Origin: Pseudogemmobacter hezensis
Lineage (GTDB): Bacteria > Pseudomonadota > Alphaproteobacteria > Rhodobacterales > Rhodobacteraceae
Direction: 5' to 3'
Length of the DNA: 64,000 bases
NCBI RefSeq assembly: GCF_013155295.1
Contig: NZ_JABJXT010000019.1
Coordinates: forward strand, 1-64,000
This document shows, piece after piece, positions 27,983 to 35,229 of the stretch. The number at the start of each line of letters is the position of its first letter. Position 1 is the first letter of the stretch. Position numbers and translations under genes: made by a program. A model generated the notes under the pieces. That model was not told where the DNA came from, made no database searches, and saw only the letters and a program-made list of their open reading frames with translations.

Positions 27983-29049
27983 GCGTGATTTTTCCCCAGT
28001 ATAGCAGCCGTATGCTGCTGGCCCCGCTGGTTCCGCTGTTGCGGAGCCTGTTTGGCGGGGCGCTGAACACGGTGCTGACGCTGCTGGCGGTGCTGATGCT
28101 GGCGCTGATCCTGCCGCCTTTGCTGCATTGGGCGGTCACTGATGCGGTTTTCAGCGGCACCCAGGAAGAATGCCGCCAGGCCGCAGGGGCCTGCTGGGCT
28201 TTCGTACAGGCCAAGGCGCGGTTTATCCTGTTCGCCTTCTACCCGTCCGAGGCGCTCTGGCGTCCCATTCTGGTGATCGCGCTTTTGCTGGGTATGATGG
28301 TCGCATCGGCGCTGCCCAGGTTCTGGGGTATGCGGCTGATCCTTGGCTGGCCGCTGATGCTGGCGCTGGCCTGGTGGCTGATGGCGGGCGGATGGGGGCT
28401 GGCGAAAGTGTCGCTGAACAGCTGGGGCGGTCTGCCTGTCACCCTGCTGGTCTGGTCAACCTGCATGATCTTCGCCTTTCCGGCGGCGGTTTTGCTGGCG
28501 CTGGCGCGGCAGTCGCGGATGGCGGGGCTGCGCCTGCTTGCCGTCGCCTATATCGAGGTGATGCGGGCCATTCCGATGGTGGCGATCCTCTATTTCGCAA
28601 TGCTGATCCTGCCGATGGCGCTGCCGCAGGGGGTGATCCTGGACAAGCTGATCCGCGCCACGATCCTGATCGCGCTGTTCTGGACCGCCTATCTGGCCGA
28701 GGTGGTGCGCGGCGGGCTGCAGACCATTGGCCCGGGCCAGGCCGAGGCCGCGCAGTCGCTGGGCCTTGGCTATTGGCGGCTGATCCAGCTGGTGGTGCTG
28801 CCTCAGGCGCTGCGCCGGGTGATCCCGGGGCTGGTCAATCTGGGGATCGGCTTTTTGCTGGCAACCTCGCTGCTGGCGGTGATCGGGGCGTTTGATCTTT
28901 TGAACACCGCCCGCGCCTCGACCACCGATCAGCAATGGCTGGGCTTTTACAATGAGGCCTATATCTTCGCTGCCGTGATCTATTTCCTGCTGTGTTTCGC
29001 GGGCTCGCGCTACAGCCTCTGGCTGGAGGCGCGTCTGCAAAGGGGCTGA
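27979..29049 (+). CDS. aapM: Amino-acid ABC transporter permease (AapM-like)
   Basis: A 356-residue partner permease. It starts at 27979 inside the aapQ stop (ATGA). It has about seven helices and ends with the EAA loop GGLQTIGPGQAEAAQSLGLGYWRLIQLVVLPQALRRVIPG, then RASTTDQQWLGFYNEAYIFAAVIYFLLCF. In known aap operons the ATPase gene aapP follows directly. Here the next gene, 28 bp on, is a convergent methyltransferase, so the ATPase must come from elsewhere or the system is inactive. A weak hairpin (29041-29057) follows the stop. Confidence 0.93.
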   Translation: MSVIFPQYSSRMLLAPLVPLLRSLFGGALNTVLTLLAVLMLALILPPLLHWAVTDAVFSGTQEECRQAAGACWAFVQAKARFILFAFYPSEALWRPILVIALLLGMMVASALPRFWGMRLILGWPLMLALAWWLMAGGWGLAKVSLNSWGGLPVTLLVWSTCMIFAFPAAVLLALARQSRMAGLRLLAVAYIEVMRAIPMVAILYFAMLILPMALPQGVILDKLIRATILIALFWTAYLAEVVRGGLQTIGPGQAEAAQSLGLGYWRLIQLVVLPQALRRVIPGLVNLGIGFLLATSLLAVIGAFDLLNTARASTTDQQWLGFYNEAYIFAAVIYFLLCFAGSRYSLWLEARLQRG

Positions 29050-29077
29050 GACCCCCTCGCAGCGCCTGTGCGGCAGA

Positions 29078-30364
29078 TCAAAGCCCTGGAAAGGCGCTGC
29101 CGATCCGGGACTCGATCCGCAGGTTGGGGGCTTTGGCCCCGTCTGCCAGCGCGGCGATCAGGCGGGCGGGGTGATCGCCCGCATCCCCCGCGCTATCGGT
29201 CCGCATCGGGTGCACCGCGCCTGCATCCATCAGCATCATCAGCGCCTGTTCGGCAATTCCGGCCTGGCCGTCCAACGCCTGGGCCAGATCCATAAAGCCC
29301 GCCTCGCCTTTGGACAAAAGCGCCAGCAGCGGCCTGAAAATCGCGCCGTCACCATCAACCGGCCCGATGGCCGAGCGGAAGGTGACAGGGCCCGGCGCGG
29401 GCAGACCCGGCAGCGCCAGATAGCGGCGGCTTTGTGCGGCGATCATGCGTTCCTCGGCCGTCATCAGGCGGGGGCCGCGCTGATAGATGTCGTAGCGGAT
29501 ATGCTGATTGCGGGCGGTATCGCGCAGCACCTCACGCAGGGCGGCGTCAGGTTCGGCTGCGATCAGGGGCTGGGTGCGGGCGGGCAGCGAGACGCTGTCG
29601 TAATTCTCCATCGCCCGGGCCGCACCGATATAGCTTAGGCCCAGGGCCGCATGGGCGGCGATCATCTCATGGGCGCTGAAGGCGCTGACGCCCGCGCCCA
29701 GATATTCATGCGCGACCAGCGCGGGATCTTCGTCTTTCAGACGGTCCAGCACGGCGCTGGCATGGGGATATTGCGCGAAGAACCCGGCCCCCGCCGCCGC
29801 CATGTCGCGCAGAATGCGGATGCGGTCCGCCACGCTGCGATCCGGCCCGCCAAGCGCCGCCAGCATGCTTTGCAGCGCAAGGAAAAGGCCCGCGCCGGGC
29901 TGGCTGATATATTGAACCATCAGCGCCCCGCCGGGGGCCAGACGGCTGGCCGCAAAATGGCGCAGCGCGGCCTGGATATCAGGCGAGACCCAGGAATAGA
30001 TCCCGTGCTGGATGATGAAATCAAACTGCGACGGCAGCCCGGCCAAAGCATTTGCGTCGCGGATATCGGCCTGCAGGAAATGCGCGTTTTCCAGCCCGGC
30101 GGCCCGGGCCATCCGCTCTGCCCGGTCGATATGGTCCGGGTCAAAATCAATGCCCCAGAACTGCATGCCCGGATTGGTGGCCGCCAGGATCAGCGTGTCG
30201 AGGCCCTGGCCGCAGCCGATCTCACACCAGCTGGTGCCCGTGACAGCAGGCGCAACCACGCCCCGCGCATTCAGGATGGCGGCGAGCCATGTCGGCGCGG
30301 CCTCGCGGTGAAAGCGGGCGGGATAGGCGGTCAGCGGGAAGCCTGCGCTATAACCATTCGACAT
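29078..30364 (-). CDS. SAM-dependent methyltransferase with regulatory domain
   Basis: A 428-residue protein. The N-terminal class I methyltransferase has motif I WCEIGCGQGLDTL (about residues 48-60), the acidic WGIDFDPDHIDRA and motif IV-like FDFIIQHGIYSWV. After about residue 215 comes a second domain (HEYLGAGVSAFSAHEMIAAHAALGL onward) of the methyltransferase-regulatory type, ending in a winged-helix-like part. The family methylates unknown, possibly protein, substrates. I chose ATG 30364 because the SAM motifs then sit at the normal distance. It is downstream of the fepA-like receptor with two hairpins in between. Confidence 0.8.
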   Translation of the reverse strand: MSNGYSAGFPLTAYPARFHREAAPTWLAAILNARGVVAPAVTGTSWCEIGCGQGLDTLILAATNPGMQFWGIDFDPDHIDRAERMARAAGLENAHFLQADIRDANALAGLPSQFDFIIQHGIYSWVSPDIQAALRHFAASRLAPGGALMVQYISQPGAGLFLALQSMLAALGGPDRSVADRIRILRDMAAAGAGFFAQYPHASAVLDRLKDEDPALVAHEYLGAGVSAFSAHEMIAAHAALGLSYIGAARAMENYDSVSLPARTQPLIAAEPDAALREVLRDTARNQHIRYDIYQRGPRLMTAEERMIAAQSRRYLALPGLPAPGPVTFRSAIGPVDGDGAIFRPLLALLSKGEAGFMDLAQALDGQAGIAEQALMMLMDAGAVHPMRTDSAGDAGDHPARLIAALADGAKAPNLRIESRIGSAFPGL

Positions 30365-30387
30365 CGAAGTCTCATCTGTAAAAGGGT

Positions 30388-30428
30388 GGGCCTGCGGCGC
30401 AATCGAGGGGAACTCTGGCCGCAGGCCC
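30388..30428 (-). terminator. Hairpin downstream of the fepA-like gene (second)
   Basis: GGGCCTGCGG (30388-30397) and CCGCAGGCCC (30419-30428) make a perfect 10-bp stem with a 21-base loop. In the leftward transcript it is followed by ACCCTTTTA, a short U-run, so it may terminate or attenuate the fepA-like message before the methyltransferase. Confidence 0.55.
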
Positions 30429-30432
30429 GTTC

Positions 30433-30459
30433 CATGGTGCCCCGGAAAAGGGCACCATG
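30433..30459 (-). terminator. Hairpin downstream of the fepA-like gene (first)
   Basis: CATGGTGCCC (30433-30442) and GGGCACCATG (30450-30459) form a perfect 10-bp stem with a 7-base loop, 20 bp after the receptor stop. There is no U-run directly after it, so it may instead protect the 3' end. Confidence 0.5.
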
Positions 30460-30478
30460 AAGGCGGTATCAAACGACC

Positions 30479-32701
30479 TCAGAACGATTTGTTCAGCGAG
30501 ACATAGAAGGCACGTCCCGGCTCGTTGAAGGTATTTGCCCCCGCGGCCGAGCGGAACAGCTGCTTGTCGAACAGGTTGGTCACCCCGCCCGAGATCCGCG
30601 TCGTGTCGTTCAGGTCATAGACCACGCCGAGGTTGGCGATGGTGTAAGACTCGCGCGGCTCGGTGCTGTTGGGCGTGCCGCCGGTGGTGGCCGTGATCGT
30701 CGCCGCTTTGATCTTGCCGTAATGGGTGGCAGAGGTGGTCACGGTCAGCTGTTCGGTCGCATACCAGTTCACCGAGGCGTTGATCGTGTAATCGGGGATC
30801 AGGCTGAGCGGCTGGCCGTTCTGCTTGTTCTTCGATTCCGTCATATGGGTGAAGTTCGCGTTGAAATCGAACTGCTCACCGATCGGGAAGGCGATATTGC
30901 CCTCGATCCCGGCCACGACGGCCTCTGGCGTGTTTTCCCATTGCAGCAGGTGGCCCGCGCCCGTGGTCGGGTTGGCCGCATTGGTGATCGGGGTCAGACC
31001 CGTTGCGATACGGTTCTTATAGTCGTTGTGGAAATAGGTGAAGCTGCCGGTCAGGCCGTTCGCCCCTTCATAGGCAAAGCCGATTTCCTTGTTGACGCTG
31101 GTTTCAGCCTTCAGATCGGGGTTGCCGACCACATAGCAACCGACGCCACCATTGGCCGGATAGTTGATCGGACAGCCGATGCCCATCGTGTAATAGACAT
31201 AGTCCTCATCCATCTGGAACAGGTTCGGTGCCTTGAAGGCCCGCGCCACGCCGAATTTCATCGTCCATTCGTTGTTGATGACCCAGGTGCCGTTCAGGCT
31301 GGGGCTGAAATTCGAGCCAAAGGTCGAGGCCTGGTCAAGACGCACACCCGGCGTCAGGGTCAGGCTTTCGGTCCAGTAGATATTGGCCTCGGCATAAAGC
31401 GACAGCATCGACTGTTTCGAGATCGGATTACGGTCGGCCGGATCGGTCGGCGTGCCGGGGATCACAACGCCGGGCAAAGTGGCCTGGCGCAGGGTGGCAA
31501 GATCGTCTTTCTTCTCGCGGCGATATTCAGCGCCCAGCGTCAGCGAGGTCTCTTTGCCGCCGATCGACACCGGGATCACCCATTCGGTCTTGGCGTTGAA
31601 GTTGTCGAGGGTGATGGTCGATTTCTCATCCGAGTTGATCGAGCCCTCGGGTCCACCGGCCAGCGCCTCAAGGTTGCGGGTGTTTTTGGTGGTTTCCAGC
31701 TGCACATAGCTGAAGGATTTGCCGAAATCATATTCGCCGCGATGGGTAACGCCAAAGACGCTGCGGGTCATACGGTTGGTTTCGGCGCCGCTTGCGGCCA
31801 GATCACCGACGATGGTGGTCGGGGCAATGCTGTTCTGGGTGTCGCCGGCGAAGATATTGCCCTGGCGGCCATAGCTGTATTCAAAGTCGATGTCGTGGCC
31901 GTCAGCCGCATGCCAGGTCAGAAGCGCACCGAAATCACGGTTCGTCACGCCCTCGCGGCCCGCAGGAACCGCAGCACCCGGCGCAACGGCGTCTTCGTTG
32001 ATGGTCAGGCTGTCGGCCTCGGTCTTGTTGTAATTGCCCGTCAGACGGAAGCTGAGGCGCTCGCCCAGCGGGCCTGCAGTCATGAAGTTGACGCGGCCCG
32101 TCGAACCTTCGTCACCGCTTTGCGGCCAGCCGTAATGCAGGCCGATGCTGGTGATCTGGGTGTCGGGGCGTTTGGTGATGATATTGACCACGCCACCCGC
32201 CGAACCCGAGCCGTAACGCGCCGCCGCCGGGCCACGCAGAACCTCGATCCGTTCGACCAGTTCCGGGGCGACCCAGTTGCTGTCCCCGCGCGAGTCGCGC
32301 TCGCCCGAGCGGCCCATCCGGACCGAGTTCCTGGACAGAACCGGCTTGCCGTCGATCAGGATCAGGGTGTTTTCCGGGCCCATGCCGCGGATGTCGATCT
32401 GGCGCTGGTTGCCGCGCTGCCCCGAGGCAGAGGTGCCGGTCAGGTTGACGCCGGGCATCTTGCGGATGATCTCTGACAGGTCATTGCTGACCGGGGTGCG
32501 CGCCAGGTCGTCGCCGGTGATGTTTGAAGAGCCAAGCGACTGCTTGATCTGCTCTTCGGCGGACAGAACGATGGTTCCAAGGTTGCCTTCCTCGCTGTCC
32601 TCTTCGGCAGTCTGGGCAAGGGCGGGCAGCGAGAAAAAGCCTGCAACAAGGAAAAGCCCGAGCGCGGTGCCCGAGACCAATGCGGATTTCGACGTCAGCA
32701 T
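30479..32701 (-). CDS. TonB-dependent siderophore receptor, FepA/PfeA-like
   Basis: A 740-residue outer-membrane receptor. Signal peptide: VSGTALGLFLVAGFFSLPALAQ. The probable TonB box is NLGTIVLSAEE. The plug has LSEIIRKMPGVNLTGT, RQIDIRGMGPENTLILIDGKPV and ERIEVLRGPAAARYGSGSAGGVVNIITKRP. The 22-strand barrel ends in an aromatic residue (SLNKSF). ARAFKAPNLFQM and GNPDLKAETSVNKEIG fit the catecholate (enterobactin) receptor branch. GGAGG precedes the ATG at 32701. It is divergent from a two-component system, the layout of pseudomonad pfeA with pfeRS, so it is probably induced by its own siderophore. Confidence 0.9.
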   Translation of the reverse strand: MLTSKSALVSGTALGLFLVAGFFSLPALAQTAEEDSEEGNLGTIVLSAEEQIKQSLGSSNITGDDLARTPVSNDLSEIIRKMPGVNLTGTSASGQRGNQRQIDIRGMGPENTLILIDGKPVLSRNSVRMGRSGERDSRGDSNWVAPELVERIEVLRGPAAARYGSGSAGGVVNIITKRPDTQITSIGLHYGWPQSGDEGSTGRVNFMTAGPLGERLSFRLTGNYNKTEADSLTINEDAVAPGAAVPAGREGVTNRDFGALLTWHAADGHDIDFEYSYGRQGNIFAGDTQNSIAPTTIVGDLAASGAETNRMTRSVFGVTHRGEYDFGKSFSYVQLETTKNTRNLEALAGGPEGSINSDEKSTITLDNFNAKTEWVIPVSIGGKETSLTLGAEYRREKKDDLATLRQATLPGVVIPGTPTDPADRNPISKQSMLSLYAEANIYWTESLTLTPGVRLDQASTFGSNFSPSLNGTWVINNEWTMKFGVARAFKAPNLFQMDEDYVYYTMGIGCPINYPANGGVGCYVVGNPDLKAETSVNKEIGFAYEGANGLTGSFTYFHNDYKNRIATGLTPITNAANPTTGAGHLLQWENTPEAVVAGIEGNIAFPIGEQFDFNANFTHMTESKNKQNGQPLSLIPDYTINASVNWYATEQLTVTTSATHYGKIKAATITATTGGTPNSTEPRESYTIANLGVVYDLNDTTRISGGVTNLFDKQLFRSAAGANTFNEPGRAFYVSLNKSF

Positions 32702-32965
32702 AGACGTTCCTCCGGAGATATTAGGGATTTTTGGCTGGCTTGACGCGGGCTGCTGCGGCCCTTCAACCATCCCGTGCGCAGGGGCGGGATCGGATTTGTG
32801 TAACAACTTGTCGCAATGCCGTGAGGGGGCCTGTTGCCGGGGCAAAATCCTATAGACTGTGGCGGCGCGACAACTGAATCGGCGGCCGCCATCCCAGACC
32901 ACAGGTCGAGGCCCATAGCCTGCCCGCCGAATAGCGCCACATATTCCGTTTCAGGTTCCGAAGTT

Positions 32966-33691
32966 ATGCCCGCTCAGGCACCAGACCCGCAGATTCTTAT
33001 CACCGACGATGCCCGCGACATCCGCGAGCCGCTGGCTTTGTTCCTGCGCAGGCAGGGCTTTCGCACCCGGCTGGCCGCCTCGGCTGCCGAGGCCCGCAGG
33101 GTGCTGGACGAGACAACCATTCACCTGGTCTTGCTTGACATCATGATGCCCGGCGAGGACGGGCTGTCGCTTTGCCGCGCGCTGTCAGCGGCGAAGGGCC
33201 CGCCGGTGATCCTGCTGACCGCGATGCTGGACGGCGATGACATCGTCGCGGGGCTGAATGCCGGGGCGGATGATTACGTCACCAAGCCCTTCAATCCCGA
33301 CGAACTGCTGGCACGGATCGCCGCCGTCCTGCGCCGCGTGCCCCCGGTCGAGCTGCGCGAGGGTGCGGCGCGGCGGCGCTTTGCCGGGATCATCCATGAT
33401 GCCGACCGCCAGACCGTGACGCTGCCCGATGGCCAGGAGGCAGAGCTGACCGCTGGCGAAAGCCGCCTGCTGACCGGCTTTCTCGACAATCCGAACGCGA
33501 TCCTGTCGCGGCTGCGGCTGCTGGATATCGTGCGCAACCGCGAGCCGGGCGCCTATGACCGCAGCATCGACAATATGATCAGCCGCCTGCGCCGCAAGAT
33601 CGGTGATGCCAGCCGCAATCCGCCGCTGATCCTGACGGAATGGGGTCATGGCTACCGGCTGGCCGTCAGCACCGTCGAAGATTGCGCCTGA
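32966..33691 (+). CDS. OmpR-family response regulator, PfeR-like
   Basis: A 241-residue regulator. The receiver domain has acidic DDARD, the acceptor Asp in VLLDIMMPGEDG (about residue 55), Thr in LLTAML and Lys in DDYVTKPFNPDELLARIAAVLRR. The C-terminal winged helix has LTAGESRLLTGFLDNPN, YDRSIDNMISRLRRKIGD and ILTEWGHGYRL. I chose the ATG at 32966 because the receiver starts directly after it. It precedes its kinase by 2 bp and is divergent from the fepA-like receptor, which is its likely target. Confidence 0.9.
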   Translation: MPAQAPDPQILITDDARDIREPLALFLRRQGFRTRLAASAAEARRVLDETTIHLVLLDIMMPGEDGLSLCRALSAAKGPPVILLTAMLDGDDIVAGLNAGADDYVTKPFNPDELLARIAAVLRRVPPVELREGAARRRFAGIIHDADRQTVTLPDGQEAELTAGESRLLTGFLDNPNAILSRLRLLDIVRNREPGAYDRSIDNMISRLRRKIGDASRNPPLILTEWGHGYRLAVSTVEDCA

Positions 33692-33693
33692 AC

Positions 33694-35064
33694 ATGGGCA
33701 CAGGCAAAGGACTGGCCGAACGCTTGCTGCCAGACAGGCTTTGGGCGCGGTTTGCGCTTTTGCTGCTGGTGGCGCTGGTCTGCGCCAATCTGATCGCAGC
33801 CCTCTTGCTGGCCCGCGAGGGCACCGCGCTTGACCGCACCGTCCGGATCGAGCGCGATATGGGCCGCCTGGTTGCCCTGGTCGAAACGCTGGAGGCCGTC
33901 GATGCGCCGACAGGGCGCGCCGTGCTGGAGCGGACCGGCACCGGCTATACCCGTTTCAGCCTGGACCCCCAGCCCCTGATCGCAGGCGATGCTCCTATGC
34001 TGGGCGACCTGGTCCGGACGATCCAGCGGCAGCTGCCAGGCCATAAGGTGCGGGTGGTGCCCAGCACATCCCCTGCGCAGGGGCACAACGCCATGCCGCT
34101 GATGGTGCTGTCGGTGCAGCTGGAGGCCGGGGATTTCAGCGGGCAATGGCTGAACACGCTGGTCTATCCGCTGACCGCCTCAACAGCCTGGAGCTGGAAG
34201 GCCGGCTTCTTCATCCCGCTTGCCGTGTCGCTGCTTGGTTCTTTGCTGGTGGGGATCTGGTTCACACGGCGCATGACCGCGCCCTTGCGCGCGATTGCCG
34301 ATGCGGCCGGGGCGGCGGGGCGCGGCAATCGCCTGGCGCGCCTGCCAGAGACCGGGGCGCTTGAGCTGCGCAATGTCGCCAGCGCCTTCAATGAGATGCA
34401 GCAGAAGATCGCGGATTTCGACAGTGCCCGTCAGCAAATGCTGGCCGCGATCGGCCATGATCTGCGCACGCCGCTGACCGGGCTGCGGCTGCGGGCCTCG
34501 CTGACCAGTGATGCCGAGATGCGCCCTGATATGATCCGTATCATCGACGAGATGGCGGTGATGTCACAGGATCTGGTGACCTATTCGCGCAGCTCTGACA
34601 GCAGCGAGGCGCCGCAATCGGTGGATCTGCAGGCGCTTCTTATGCAGCTGAGTGACGAGCTGGGCGCAAAGATGGCCGCGCCCACCGCGCCCCTGATGCT
34701 GACCCTGCGCCCGGTTGCGATCCGCCGCGCCATCGGCAATCTGATCGGCAATGCGATCCGCTATGCCGGGGCGGCAGAGGTTGCCCTGGCCGAGCACCCC
34801 GATACGGTCGCCATCCTGGTGCGGGACCGTGGCCCGGGCCTGCCCGAGGATATGCTGAACCAGGTCAAACAGCCCTTCACCCGTGGCGACAGCAGCCGCA
34901 GCGCCGAGACAGGCGGCGCGGGCCTGGGCCTTGCCATCGTCGAGAAAATCGCCCGCGACCATGGCGGCACCCTGACCCTGCGCAACCGCAGAGGCGGCGG
35001 GCTGGAGGCAGAGCTGATCCTGCCGAAATGCCCGCTGCAGGCGGCAGGGCATCAGGTCGGGTGA
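33694..35064 (+). CDS. Sensor histidine kinase, PfeS-like
   Basis: A 456-residue membrane kinase. A helix at about 18-40 and another at about 175-195 flank a periplasmic sensor of roughly 135 residues. The HAMP domain follows (RRMTAPLRAIADAAGAAGRGN). The H box is AAIGHDLRTPLTGLRLRASL, the N box NLIGNAIRYAG, and the G boxes are RDRGPGLPEDM and GGAGLGLAIVEKIARDHGG. All are intact. It probably senses the ferric siderophore in the periplasm and phosphorylates the regulator encoded 2 bp upstream. No clear terminator follows. Confidence 0.9.
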   Translation: MGTGKGLAERLLPDRLWARFALLLLVALVCANLIAALLLAREGTALDRTVRIERDMGRLVALVETLEAVDAPTGRAVLERTGTGYTRFSLDPQPLIAGDAPMLGDLVRTIQRQLPGHKVRVVPSTSPAQGHNAMPLMVLSVQLEAGDFSGQWLNTLVYPLTASTAWSWKAGFFIPLAVSLLGSLLVGIWFTRRMTAPLRAIADAAGAAGRGNRLARLPETGALELRNVASAFNEMQQKIADFDSARQQMLAAIGHDLRTPLTGLRLRASLTSDAEMRPDMIRIIDEMAVMSQDLVTYSRSSDSSEAPQSVDLQALLMQLSDELGAKMAAPTAPLMLTLRPVAIRRAIGNLIGNAIRYAGAAEVALAEHPDTVAILVRDRGPGLPEDMLNQVKQPFTRGDSSRSAETGGAGLGLAIVEKIARDHGGTLTLRNRRGGGLEAELILPKCPLQAAGHQVG

Positions 35065-35229
35065 ATATGCCCCCACTGCGGCAGGCAACAGACCCGGCAG
35101 CGCTGTGACCTGACAGCGCTGTGACCGGCGGCCAGATCCGGATGCGGCTGCGCCATGGGCGGGCACAGGTGGATTGCACAGGCGGGACGCACAGGCGCGG
35201 GCCACAGAAGGCGGACCACAGACGGGCGC

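Noticed and set aside
30722-32476. A 584-codon frame opposite the FepA-like receptor
   Set aside because: The receptor on the other strand is certain; the antisense product has no recognisable domain or start site.
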